Shown piece after piece: positions 29,841-39,849 of a DNA stretch of 64,000 nucleotides. This DNA comes from Harmothoe impar (taxonomy: Eukaryota > Annelida > Polychaeta > Phyllodocida > Polynoidae), in assembly GCA_947462335.1 (NCBI GenBank), contig OX381720.1:64873946-64937945 (forward strand). The letters run 5' to 3'. Position 1 is the stretch's first letter, and the number at the start of each line of letters is the position of its first letter. A program made the translations under genes and the position numbers. Under the pieces are notes generated by a model. That model worked only from the letters and a program-made list of their open reading frames with translations, searched no databases and was not told where the DNA came from.

Positions 29841-32800
29841 ATGGGAGTAAGTTCACACTCAGTAGTGACGCCCGGACATATGGGGGACAAGCAGGCGCAG
29901 CTTGGGAACCCTGGGGCCGGGGCCATCAGCATTCCAGTCATACATTCGGGAAGTGAGTCGGGGAAACCCGGTGCTGATGCGGAGGAGTATAGTGCAATGG
30001 TTTGTGGAACCAGGCTCCCCCTAGATCACCCTTGCCTGGAATACATAAGAGGGCGTGGATTAGATCTAGGTACTGAGAGTGACTTACAGAAGTTCACTAG
30101 TAACCCTTCATTGAATGGAGGAAAAAGGTGGTATTTAGCCGCTTCTGTGAAGGGTAGAGTCGGGGAATTTCTGATAGATACTGGAGCCAGCCACTCCATC
30201 ATCTCTCGGAGGTTCTACACTCTTCTGCTGGGCACAAATGATGACCTTAAAATGAGGGTAAATGCGTGCACAGCCGACGGTAGCAGATTGCGGACGTTTG
30301 GACGTACTTTCCTGTGTATCTCGGTGGTGGGGAAGGAGTTTGTATTCTCCCCAACCATTGCTGAGATCGAGGATGATGGCATTATAGGGATGGACTTTGC
30401 CGACCTGTTCGGGATGATGTTGAACCCGAAGACAGGTGAATTGTCCATACAGAGTCCCTATAATATCAAAGCACAATGTGTGCTGAGAGTTATCAGTAGT
30501 GTAGCAAGTGTCGCACAGACGGTGAAACTTCCACCGGGAACCACATGTGATGTGTTAATAAGCGCTTCCTCTGAACTAAGAGGAAGGGCCGGGGTCATGG
30601 AACCCGACGTAGCTTATCTCCAATCCCTCGGGTTGGAATCTGCTGATACGTTGGTGGGAAATGCCCAATGGACCCTTGTCCCCATTTCCAATCCTGGTGT
30701 TCATATGGTATATCTCCAGAAAGGCGCTAAAGTAGGCAGTGTGGTACTCGCGGAGGCGGTCACCAGCAGCCTTCTGGGGTTGCCATCCGAAGAGCCGCCA
30801 GGTACGGCCGTAATCGAAGAGGAATTAGAAAAGCTAATTCTAGATGCTTCGGAACTAGATCCGAAGGAGCAGAGGGACCTTCGGGTAATGTTAAAACGTT
30901 GCCGAAGGGCCTTCGCGTTCCCCGGAGAACCCTTAGGACGAACTGATAAAGTCCTACACGGAATTGACGTGGGGGAAAGTTCCCCCTTTAAAATTCCTTA
31001 CCGTAGGCTACCTCTGAAGAAGAAGGAGGTAGCAGAAACTGAGATCAATAAGATGATTAAGGATCATGTTATTGTACCCAGTTCCAGCCCCTGGAGCAGT
31101 CCAGTCTGTATGGTCACAAAAAAAGATGGGACCATACGGTTCTGTATTGACTACAGGAAACTGAATGGGATGACAAAGAAGAACTCATATCCTCTACCGA
31201 GGATTGATGAAACCATTGACTCCCTAGGAGGGAATGAATGGTACTGTACCATAGACTTACAGTCTGGGTACTGGCAGGTCGGAATGAAGCCTGCCGACAT
31301 GGAGAAGACGGCCTTCTCGAGCCATGTAGGATTGTTCCAGTACAACGTCATGCCCTTCGGGTTGTGCAATGCGCCAGCCACCTTCGAGGCCATGATGGAG
31401 ACATTACTGAGCGATCTACTATGGAAGAAATGTCTAGTTTATCTAGATGACGTCATTATCTTCGGAAAAACATTCCAAGGTTGTCTAGACAACCTGGAAG
31501 AAGTCCTCCAGAGGATAATGAGTAATGGGTTGAAATTAAAACCTAAGAAATGTCAGTTGTTTAAGAAAGATATTAATTATCTGGGAAGAATCATTTCCAC
31601 ACAGGGGGTGAAAGCAGACCCGGAGAAGATCCGAAGTGTGACGGAGTGGGAAAAACCCAGGTGTCCCAAGGATGTCCGTTCATTCCTCGGGTTCTGCTCG
31701 TATTATCGAGATTTCTTACCAGGCTATGCCCAGGTGAGCTATCCTATCCAGTCACTGTCTCATTGGACACCTGGTAGGCGTAAGGAAGTTTTTCCATGGG
31801 GAAAAGAGCAAGACGAGTCTTTTGAATCCATCAAAAGACTCTTTGTTGAAACACCAGTGTTGAAATATCCGACAGCCGCCGGTCATTTCATCCTGGATAC
31901 TGATGCCAGCAATGAGAGCATTGGAGCTGCTTTGAGTCAGGTCCAAGACGGAAAGGAGGTTCCCATTGCTTTTGCTAGCAACACCATGAACAAGTCACAG
32001 AGGAATTACTGTACCACCAAGAGGGAACTCTTGGCAGTGATTGTTTACACAAAGAAATATAAACATTTTTTGTGGGGCTCAGATTTCACGCTGAGGACTG
32101 ACCATTCCTCCTTGAGGTGGTTACTTAATTTTAAGGATGCTGAAGGCATGATAGGTCGGTGGTTAGCACACTTATCAGAGTTCGGGTTGGAACAGAAGCA
32201 GATCCAACACCGACCCGGTGTGAAGCATGTAAATGCTGATGCACTATCCCGCCGACCCATCAGGAGTTGTGGAAATGGGAAATGTGATGATTGTGGAGCC
32301 CACGGGGCGGTCCTAGCTGGAGTCCGGTTGCCACTGGAATCCAGGGGAACTGGTATCCTCCAATGGTCTATGGAGACTATCAGAAGGTTCCAGGAGAAGG
32401 ACCCGAACGTGGGGAGGTTGCTCGGGTTGATTCCTAAAGGGATCAAACCTGTTCGACCTGAAATCTCGCTAGAAAATAGAGAGATGAGGAGATTTTTAGC
32501 CCAATGGACAGAGCTTGAAGTATCCGAAGGTGTTCTATATAGATGGAAGATCAATCCTTCGGGAAGAAGGATCAGACAGGTGGTGATCCCCTCCGGTATG
32601 AGGAGGGATTTAATGTATTATTGTCACGGTCATATGACCAGTGGTCACTTTGGGAAGAAACGTTCATTAGAACGACTGTCCCGAAGATACTACTGGCCAG
32701 GAATGAGCACGGACTTATTACGTTGGATCGCCACGTGTCCCGATTGCTGTAAAAATAAACCCGGCCCTGGGATGGGTAAAATGCCCTTGTCCCAGGAACT

Positions 32801-33950
32801 GTTCGGAGTTAGGTTTGCGAGAATAGCAATCGACATCATCAGTGGTTTTAAAACAACCCCTGATGGTAACACGTGTATGATGGTAGTCACTGACTACTAT
32901 ACTAAGTATACGCGGGTGTTCCCCTTACCCGATCACAAAGCAGCGACCTGTGCGAAGGCCTTTGTGAAAGGTTGGGTATTACACCTAGGAGTGCCTCTGA
33001 TGATGCATAGTGACCAAGGCCGGGAATTTGAGTCGGATCTATGGCAGGAAATGTGCCATGGGTTAGCCATCTGTAAGACCCGAACCAATCCTTACCGACC
33101 CCAGAGTGATGGGATGGTGGAAAGGTTCAACAGAACGCTGATTCAGGTTCTGAAACCCTTGGTGAATGAGAGTATGACTGATTGGGATGAACAATGTGAA
33201 TATGTATGCCATGCATACAACAGCACTGTTCATAAAAGCACCAATTGCACCCCAAACTTATTAGTGTTTGGGGAAGACATGATCATGCCAGCCGATCTTG
33301 TTTTTGGAGTGGTCGGGTTGAATCCGGACGCACCCTGTCACGTGATGTTTGTGGAATCACTAAGAGACCAGTTCAAATTCGCATACGAACTTGTTAGAAC
33401 AGAGTTACAAAAGAATGCGAAATGGCAGAAGACTGGTTATGACCATGGACTAAAAGTCCGTCGGTTCAAGGTAGGGGATCAAGTAGTAAGACTACACGAA
33501 CCTCTATCCAATTTAAAGTTAGCAAGCAACTGGGATGGTCCATTTGTAGTGACTAGAGTAGTAAGTGACTGTACTGTCATGATTAGATCCTTAATTGGGC
33601 GGATCTATAAATCCAACGTGGCTCGGCTCCGTCCCTGGAAGGGGAGGGATCTGACCACAGAAACGTATGGGTTAGGAGTAGATGAATTACTCCAAGAAGT
33701 AAAGAACAGGAGAATGGATCAAATAACCCCGAAACGTGGCCGAGGAAGGCCTAGGAAGTTGGGGGGCAGTGATCCGAAGGTGCAGAAGAAGGAAAAAGTC
33801 TCGCTAGCTGTAAGCAAACCTAGGCGGAAGAGAAAGGGGACGGCTAACCCTGCCTCTGAAAAGGCGCCTTCGGGAGCTAGGTCAAAGAAAATACCCATGG
33901 GAGGTACCCGACGCAGTCCCCGCCTGATAGAAAGGGCTGCGGTAACCTAA
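29841..33950 (+). CDS. pol: Pol polyprotein (PR-RT-RNaseH-IN) of the Gypsy element
   Basis: 1369 residues from ATG 29841; if made by frameshift it starts upstream at about 29733. Aspartic protease: LIDTGASHS, D113-T-G. RT: CIDYRKLN around 436-442 and catalytic YLDD at 534-537. RNase H: D686, E729, D754 and D800 in the expected contexts (ILDTDAS, KREL, RTDHSS, HVNADALSR). Integrase: a zinc-binding region with H931, H936, C966 and C969, then catalytic D998, D1058 and E1094 (D-x35-E). A GPY/F-like module, SNWDGPFVVTRV, lies near 1229-1240. The C-terminal ~100 residues are basic, with an AT-hook-like GRGRPRK near 1298. No chromodomain is seen. All catalytic residues are present, so the enzyme is probably functional. 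Confidence 0.95.
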   Translation: MGVSSHSVVTPGHMGDKQAQLGNPGAGAISIPVIHSGSESGKPGADAEEYSAMVCGTRLPLDHPCLEYIRGRGLDLGTESDLQKFTSNPSLNGGKRWYLAASVKGRVGEFLIDTGASHSIISRRFYTLLLGTNDDLKMRVNACTADGSRLRTFGRTFLCISVVGKEFVFSPTIAEIEDDGIIGMDFADLFGMMLNPKTGELSIQSPYNIKAQCVLRVISSVASVAQTVKLPPGTTCDVLISASSELRGRAGVMEPDVAYLQSLGLESADTLVGNAQWTLVPISNPGVHMVYLQKGAKVGSVVLAEAVTSSLLGLPSEEPPGTAVIEEELEKLILDASELDPKEQRDLRVMLKRCRRAFAFPGEPLGRTDKVLHGIDVGESSPFKIPYRRLPLKKKEVAETEINKMIKDHVIVPSSSPWSSPVCMVTKKDGTIRFCIDYRKLNGMTKKNSYPLPRIDETIDSLGGNEWYCTIDLQSGYWQVGMKPADMEKTAFSSHVGLFQYNVMPFGLCNAPATFEAMMETLLSDLLWKKCLVYLDDVIIFGKTFQGCLDNLEEVLQRIMSNGLKLKPKKCQLFKKDINYLGRIISTQGVKADPEKIRSVTEWEKPRCPKDVRSFLGFCSYYRDFLPGYAQVSYPIQSLSHWTPGRRKEVFPWGKEQDESFESIKRLFVETPVLKYPTAAGHFILDTDASNESIGAALSQVQDGKEVPIAFASNTMNKSQRNYCTTKRELLAVIVYTKKYKHFLWGSDFTLRTDHSSLRWLLNFKDAEGMIGRWLAHLSEFGLEQKQIQHRPGVKHVNADALSRRPIRSCGNGKCDDCGAHGAVLAGVRLPLESRGTGILQWSMETIRRFQEKDPNVGRLLGLIPKGIKPVRPEISLENREMRRFLAQWTELEVSEGVLYRWKINPSGRRIRQVVIPSGMRRDLMYYCHGHMTSGHFGKKRSLERLSRRYYWPGMSTDLLRWIATCPDCCKNKPGPGMGKMPLSQELFGVRFARIAIDIISGFKTTPDGNTCMMVVTDYYTKYTRVFPLPDHKAATCAKAFVKGWVLHLGVPLMMHSDQGREFESDLWQEMCHGLAICKTRTNPYRPQSDGMVERFNRTLIQVLKPLVNESMTDWDEQCEYVCHAYNSTVHKSTNCTPNLLVFGEDMIMPADLVFGVVGLNPDAPCHVMFVESLRDQFKFAYELVRTELQKNAKWQKTGYDHGLKVRRFKVGDQVVRLHEPLSNLKLASNWDGPFVVTRVVSDCTVMIRSLIGRIYKSNVARLRPWKGRDLTTETYGLGVDELLQEVKNRRMDQITPKRGRGRPRKLGGSDPKVQKKEKVSLAVSKPRRKRKGTANPASEKAPSGARSKKIPMGGTRRSPRLIERAAVT

Positions 33951-34571
33951 GCTAGTACACAACGAGTGTGTTGTCCTGTACTATGTTAGGAGAGGGAGGG
34001 AAGAAATTCCTGGCGGGAAAAATTATAAATTTATTTCCTCTTTTTCCGAGAAATTGTTTTGTGTTGTCATCTGTTAAATGTTGGAATATACACGAGTGAC
34101 CGGGTATGGAGCGTGTAAACCCCCCAGCAGGGTACCAGTGGGTGGTGAGCGGATAATCCGGTGGGTTTGCGGGCATGCTTCCCATAAAAACCTCACTAAT
34201 ACTCCAGCAGAGCTGTTGGTTGCGAATGGTTCGGCTACTACCCGAAGCACCTGTTTATAATAAAAAGCACCGGCGCCCTGAGGGCGCGGGAAAAGAACTG
34301 GGTCAATGAGTGACCTAGTTAGGGCAGTCTCGCGGAGGGCCCGAGACGCGCGTGGATGCGCGTGACCTCTGCGCAAAGAGGTCGTTTTGGTTCATTAGAT
34401 TTCGAATCTTCGCCGGCACCGCGTGCTGGCCAACGAGGAGGATCTAATAAGAACCGAATTCAAGCGTCAAAAGTAGGTGAATACGTTTCAAAAGGAGAAC
34501 AGGTCCTCCACAAAGACCTGTAGTAATAGTTAGGACTCTTATTTAGTATAAATAAGAGCGCCCAACCCAGC
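33951..34571 (+). other. pol-ORF3 intergenic region
   Basis: 621 nt without a convincing ORF. It may hold the acceptor or internal promoter needed to express the third ORF; none could be pinned down. Confidence 0.5.
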
Positions 34572-37500
34572 ATGGCCTCACGGCAGCTCGAGTTGGGCGG
34601 AGGGGAACGGCCACACAACATGGCCGATTTGCCCCACGAAGACAGGGTTGGTGCCGCCAGCCCTGTCACTCTCTCCGAGGAGCAGCTCCTCGGAGAGGAA
34701 GACATGGATGTATCCACGTCTGAATCAGCCCTCACTGAGGCTGAACGAAGGAATCTTCATGAAAAAGATCGTCTTCTTGCTCTGAAAATAGAGCAGGAGG
34801 AGGCCCAACATCTGAAGGATACGTGGGATAGGTGTGGTAATCCGAACATCGACCCGGATAACCACCCGAAGGATGAGAAGCCAGCTAGCCTGGTGAAGAC
34901 AACTGATAAAAGTTGTTACGATGGAAGGGAGATGAATCTCCATCCAGACGTGATGTGCGCCACGGAGATAGGCCTAGCGAGACCTATCCCTAACGACATA
35001 GTGGATATGTTGCAGGAATTTATTGATGCGGGAGCTCTCCGCATCATGCCCCCAGAGTGGTTCGCCACCTGGGAAAATCTACAGCAAGGCCTCCGAGTGT
35101 GTAAAGCACTTCGGAAGGGCTTGTTTGACGCCGAGATGGCTGACGTCGGGATGTGTGTGCCTCGGATGACACCCATCTCTGATGACACTTCGTGTGGGGC
35201 ATTCGGCGCCACTACCCTCGCGGTAGGTTGCTACCGCAGATACAACCCGGTAGGGATGTTGGAACCGAGATCGGTTGAAGGATATAGGGACTTAATACGG
35301 TCCAACTTATCCTACGAGGTCTATCAGATAGACTATAACCGCATGAAAACAATCATGGCGGAGAAGGACCTCAGCCGTCACGAGGCCATCATCGAGACGG
35401 TGGAGGAAATGGTCAAGACTCGGACTAAGAGTTTGACTCAGGCAGAGGAGAAGGCTGCAGCTAAAGCCAGCAGGGACATCCGAAGGGGTGACCCTGCAAC
35501 GCGCACTAGCAGTCCCCATGGTCAGGATATCCGGACTGTGGTAGTTACAAAAGGTGAATCCCCTTTTGTCCAGCCTCGGGGTCGCCAAGCCTTGAGGAAT
35601 GAGGCAGCCCGGTTAAAGAGAGTACCAGACGCCCAGCGGATTGTGACCGATGGGTCAGTATCGGATAAATCTGATACGAGCAGTACTTCCCAAGGGAAGT
35701 CTGCTACAGGGGAGGACGATATGGACATTGCGGCTCCAAAATCTCCTTCCGAGACAAAGGACCCAGTGACCACAGTCACCCAAACCGACCCGACACCCGA
35801 CCCGAAGGTGGCTGCTGGACATCAGTCCGACGCCAGCTCGGGGAGCGAGTCGGGTACTGCCCTGGAAAAACACATCTGGAATAACGCCAGAGGTGGATTT
35901 CAGGGATTCATTCCCTCCTACTGGGGGGAATGCGCAAAAGGAACGGGGCGTTTCTCCATCCCGCCCGTAATCAACTTAAATGGGAAATCCGACGATGAGG
36001 ATTGGTGCAGAGCGACCCAAAGGGATCCTCTCGTGAGCGAGTTCTACGAGGACTGGCTTAAGAAAATAGATTTCTTCCCAGAGACCTATTATACCAGGGA
36101 TCAGAAGGCAAAGATCCGCTGGGCTGTCCGACATTGGGACAGGGACCACCTTCAGTGTCCATTCCAGAAATGCCAGTCATCTCTGGAATTACAGGTGTCC
36201 TTCGCCACTAAGGCGAGGTACCTACGCCACTTAGTGGAAAACCACACCCATCACTATATGGTGTACCAGTGCGATCCGGAGGGGGCAGGTACTACTACCT
36301 GTTCGGGTCACCTGCATCCTAGGCGTGGACGATTGATAAAACACATGACCATACTCCATAATATTGGAGGTGGTGAGGCCAGAGCCAAGGTGATGGCCCT
36401 GCATGAACGCGTAATAGACGCGTTCAGAGATGTCCTGAAGAAGGATCCGAAGAGCCTTAATTCTTCTAAGGCGTATTTCTGCGAGGTGGCAGAAAGCAAA
36501 TCAAAGCTCACAGTAGCTAGGTTTGCGAAGGTCCCGGGTTCACGGAAGTTTGATTTGGATCCGGACCAATACCCACCCGAGATGTTCCGTCGGTCTGCCA
36601 ATCGAGGCCGGGGGAGAGGTGGGAGAGAACCCGACCCGAGGGACTACTACCGGGGTCGGGGGGAGCAGCCGAAAGGTGATCGGGGACGGTCTCGGTCCAC
36701 CAGCCCGGCTACTCACGTAAGAAGAGGAGGGACCCTCAGCCTTGAGGAGATTGACTCCCGTTATTACACGGAGTCCTCTCATAGTGGTCGTAGCTATGAA
36801 GCATCTGCGGATAGACATACTGACTATCCGGAGATGGACTTGGCGCCTGGACAGGAGTCCCAGACGCTCGGCCAGACCCCCCAGGACACCCGAAGGCGTG
36901 AGAATGAACTCTCTCGCCAGAGGGAGGTTGATAGGGAACTGGCCCGACGGGGACGCAGGAGTCCTGGGGAGGAACCCTCCCGGACCTGGTATGACTTGGT
37001 GCGACATGTGGCGTCCACCTCGTCTGCCCAGGGAGGTGTCCTACCCGACGCCGGTTACCGAGGAGGCCCGACAAGCAGACCTTCATCTGCTTCGGGACGG
37101 ACGGAACCATCCGCTCCTACAGGAATACACCAGCAGGTGTTAAAGCATGCCAGTAGGGATGCTTCGCGGCACCAACAACAGCCGCCATCACACAAGGCAT
37201 TTAAGCCTGCTCACCGGATCACTGGGCCGGATGGGGAGGCTATGAGACCTCCTCCTCCGCCACCAAAAGGTCCAGTACCAGCTCCGGCGATACCACCCCA
37301 GAAGCCGGCTCCACCACCAGGGAAGCCGACTGAGGTTGGGAAACCAACCATGGATCCTCCTGTTAAAACACAGGAGGTCAAACCCAAGAAGGAGAAGCCT
37401 GCGGCCACTCTTAATGTAACGCCGATAGCATCCTACTTTCCTAAGGATGCTCCGCTGTCCAATCAGATAGGACAGGAGATTCTGGATGACTTCCAGAAGG

Positions 37501-37829
37501 AACAGCGGGTGATGGCTGAGGATTACCACAAGAGGGTGGTACAACACTTCATAGAAGGGGTGAGGAAGTGTCACCGGAAGGAAAAGGAGAGCCTTCAGAA
37601 GGACACTGCCGATGAGGTGGTTACCAAGACCAGGTTCTTGGAAGCACAGCGTGACAAAGCCGCTGTGCTGGAAGCTACAGTCCGAGAGGAGTGTAAGGAG
37701 CTCCAGGAAGAAATCCGGGAGATGAAGGCCAAATTTAAAATTTGCCTCGGGATGAAATTCTCGGACTGGGATGGGAGCATGGATCAGCTGAAAGATGCCA
37801 TCCAGAAGAAGGAGGTACCCGAAGGCTGA
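34572..37829 (+). CDS. Third ORF of the Gypsy element, unrecognised 1085-aa protein
   Basis: ATG 34572 in a good context (CAGCATGGCC). It is in the env position, but I see no signal peptide, furin site or membrane segment, so it is not an obvious envelope. The N-terminal ~350 residues are acidic and helical. Two C2H2-like zinc modules lie at C529/C534/H553/H558 and C567/C577/H591/H596. An Arg/Gly/Asp-rich region follows (RSANRGRGRGGREPDPRDY near 680). A polyproline stretch lies near 890 (PPPPPPKGPVPAPAIPPQKP). The C-terminus (about 960-1075) is a charged coiled coil. The mix of zinc fingers, RG-rich and Pro-rich sequence suggests nucleic-acid binding or a second structural (Gag-like) protein; this is inference. 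It has the same codon style and the same frequent TTCGGG words as gag and pol, so it belongs to the element. Confidence 0.8.
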   Translation: MASRQLELGGGERPHNMADLPHEDRVGAASPVTLSEEQLLGEEDMDVSTSESALTEAERRNLHEKDRLLALKIEQEEAQHLKDTWDRCGNPNIDPDNHPKDEKPASLVKTTDKSCYDGREMNLHPDVMCATEIGLARPIPNDIVDMLQEFIDAGALRIMPPEWFATWENLQQGLRVCKALRKGLFDAEMADVGMCVPRMTPISDDTSCGAFGATTLAVGCYRRYNPVGMLEPRSVEGYRDLIRSNLSYEVYQIDYNRMKTIMAEKDLSRHEAIIETVEEMVKTRTKSLTQAEEKAAAKASRDIRRGDPATRTSSPHGQDIRTVVVTKGESPFVQPRGRQALRNEAARLKRVPDAQRIVTDGSVSDKSDTSSTSQGKSATGEDDMDIAAPKSPSETKDPVTTVTQTDPTPDPKVAAGHQSDASSGSESGTALEKHIWNNARGGFQGFIPSYWGECAKGTGRFSIPPVINLNGKSDDEDWCRATQRDPLVSEFYEDWLKKIDFFPETYYTRDQKAKIRWAVRHWDRDHLQCPFQKCQSSLELQVSFATKARYLRHLVENHTHHYMVYQCDPEGAGTTTCSGHLHPRRGRLIKHMTILHNIGGGEARAKVMALHERVIDAFRDVLKKDPKSLNSSKAYFCEVAESKSKLTVARFAKVPGSRKFDLDPDQYPPEMFRRSANRGRGRGGREPDPRDYYRGRGEQPKGDRGRSRSTSPATHVRRGGTLSLEEIDSRYYTESSHSGRSYEASADRHTDYPEMDLAPGQESQTLGQTPQDTRRRENELSRQREVDRELARRGRRSPGEEPSRTWYDLVRHVASTSSAQGGVLPDAGYRGGPTSRPSSASGRTEPSAPTGIHQQVLKHASRDASRHQQQPPSHKAFKPAHRITGPDGEAMRPPPPPPKGPVPAPAIPPQKPAPPPGKPTEVGKPTMDPPVKTQEVKPKKEKPAATLNVTPIASYFPKDAPLSNQIGQEILDDFQKEQRVMAEDYHKRVVQHFIEGVRKCHRKEKESLQKDTADEVVTKTRFLEAQRDKAAVLEATVREECKELQEEIREMKAKFKICLGMKFSDWDGSMDQLKDAIQKKEVPEG

Positions 37830-38051
37830 AACGAAGCTCCTTCGGGATAACTGAATACAGCTGTAGTTGTTTCAGGAACTCTTCGGCTACGGAAGCTGAA
37901 GGTGAATATGAAGGGACTATCCCTTCATATTAAAAGAACCTTTAGGTTCTGAGGTAATAATATCCATACCAAGTGTTAATAATATTTCCACATATGTAAA
38001 CGTTTTAACATACATCGCACCTACATGAGTCTACCATTTGCTGGTAGACCC

Positions 38052-38187
38052 GAAGAGGAGAGCACCTCACTCAGTCGTCCAAGATGAAGAGGAGAGCACC
38101 TCACTCAGTCGTCCAAGATGAAGAGGAGAGCAACTCACTCAGTCGTCCAAGATGAAGAGGAGAGCACCTCGCGTACTCGTCCCGAAG
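38052..38187 (+). repeat. 34-bp tandem repeat, 4 copies, in the Gypsy 3' UTR
   Basis: The unit starts GAAGAGGAGAGCACCTCACT, at 38052, 38086, 38120 and 38154. The last copy is diverged. Confidence 0.9.
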
Positions 38188-38891
38188 CAGATCCGGAGAT
38201 CAGCCCAGTATCCGACTTCTTATAAAGTCAACATAGCACTTTTTGTGAGGTTCTGCAGTACACCGCTGCAGTTCCAGATTATTTATTAAAACGTACATTC
38301 TCGTCCATGTTACTAATATATATTTATGGTGCTGATACACTACGATAGTTTATGATACTCAGGATAATACCAAAGATCTGTATAAACCATGACTGTGTTC
38401 AAACGTTAACCACTTCGGGTGGGTGTAAATAAGAGTATGTATATCTAGTTGTATATATATTTTGTTATGGAAAACGGAGGTGATGAAAATTTGATTCTGG
38501 TGCGAAGAAAAGTTATCATGTATCCCTATGTAATTTTTTTTTTTTTTTTTAGGCTTGTGAGTCCTTTTTAGGACTGGTAATAATTCTTCGGAATTGGTAC
38601 ACTTGCCGATTATATTTGTAAAGGTCCTTATCAGGACTATATATGTATTTCCTATCAGAAGATAGTTACAATCTGTTAGTAACTACTTCGGGTACTACTT
38701 GACGTAAAGGTCATATCATAAGGTTTCTATGACAGTGTAATGCCTTAATTCCATTAATATTGTTCAACATATATTACATATGACTAATGGTAGTAAAACC
38801 CTTTGTGTATAGTGTGTAGACAAACTACTTCTGGTTGTCAAACTATTTTATTATGAGTCTACTACTCAGGTTTTTACCACACCTAGTGTTG

Positions 38892-38905
38892 TCTAGGGGG
38901 GGTAG
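38892..38905 (+). promoter_or_regulatory. Polypurine tract
   Basis: TCTAGGGGGGGTAG directly precedes the 3' LTR, the usual site of plus-strand priming. Confidence 0.65.
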
Positions 38906-39320
38906 TGTAGGGGTTTACTACGGTAATCATTTATATCCAGGTGACCGAGGAGGATTAAGTTCGGGTTGTTCCCGCCTGGCGTTAGTGTGGGCGGTATCCC
39001 AGAGGGGGCGACTGTCCTCTCTCGGGTACTGCGCACCACGTTTCAGGCGGGAGCCAACCGACACGTGACCATGTTCATTTCACATCCAAAGGGGGTATAT
39101 AAACCTCCCCTCCTCGTATAGTCGCCAGTCAGTGCAGGCCCGGCTGACTCCCCGCATTACCCTACCCCAATCGCTAGATTGAACCAGGACTGCTTCGTCT
39201 TACCCTTCGGGTTAAGACTAGATTCAATTGTAATAGGGATACGTTGAATAAACCACGCTTTCTACTTCGCACTTGGAAACTGACGTTCTTGTTCTCTTTC
39301 TGAGATTCCGAACCACTACA
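38906..39320 (+). repeat. 3' LTR
   Basis: 415 bp, identical by eye to the 5' LTR. It is followed by the right target-site copy AGTG (39321-39324). Confidence 0.95.
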
Positions 39321-39324
39321 AGTG

Positions 39325-39833
39325 CATGCTTTTATTCCCCCCATTGAAAATAAACTAACAAGAATTGTGGTTGTTGTCGCGTAAAAAAATGCCTCAGGCA
39401 CTGTGTGATGAAGTGTGACATCACAACTATGGCAGATAAACAATTAGAATAGCTGTTGCTAGGCAACCAGCTGTATTAGCAACAAACAAATAGAACCATT
39501 GAATTCCTTCGGTCCATGTTAGTTAGGGTGGGTATGATTATAATCAACCTCAGGACCTATCAAAGGTTGATTAGTATTGTTGTTATCACACAGCATAAAT
39601 TTGTGTTGTGACTCCTTAATCCAAGATGGCGGTGCTCCTTCTGACTTCTGGTAAAGTGCAAACACCATATGCCTCTTCATGGTGCCTGATATTGCTATGC
39701 CACCACTTTGGCATAGAACAAGAAAAATGTGGCTTTGACCACCGTTGGGTTTGCTGAAAACCTGACCATGGTCAAAGCCACATTTTTCTTGCATCTGCCA
39801 CGTTGCAACATTATGTCCTGATGTGATTTATGT
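39325..39833. repeat. Duplicated flank and dispersed repeat, copy 2
   Basis: Continues the alignment to copy 1 from 10637 onward, including the AAGATGGCGG dispersed repeat and the 23-bp hairpin (39719-39791). Confidence 0.75.
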
Positions 39834-39849
39834 CTTAGGCCTATATCAT

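Larger units (their letters stand above)
37830..38905 (+). other. 3' non-coding region of the Gypsy element
   Basis: AT-rich, about 1.08 kb, no ORF. It contains the 34-bp repeat, a T17 tract at 38535-38551, and ends in the G-rich tract TCTAGGGGGGGTAG that serves as polypurine tract before the 3' LTR. Confidence 0.75.
26591..39320 (+). mobile_element. Complete Ty3/Gypsy LTR retrotransposon, 12,730 bp
   Basis: It is bounded by two 415-bp LTRs that begin TGTAG and end CTACA, with a 4-bp target duplication AGTG on both sides. Copy 1 keeps the unoccupied site at 10633-10636. Contents in order: 5' LTR, primer-binding region, gag (ATG 27133), pol in the -1 frame, a third 1085-aa ORF, a 3' untranslated region with a 34-bp tandem repeat, a G-rich polypurine tract and the 3' LTR. 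Pol order is protease, RT, RNase H, integrase, which defines Ty3/Gypsy. The LTRs appear identical and all large frames are open, so insertion is recent and the element may be active. At 12.7 kb it is longer than most Gypsy elements, because of the long gag and the extra ORF. Confidence 0.95.

Noticed and set aside
34572..37829. Envelope protein for the Gypsy third ORF
   Set aside because: No signal peptide, cleavage site or membrane segment; zinc modules and polyproline argue against it.
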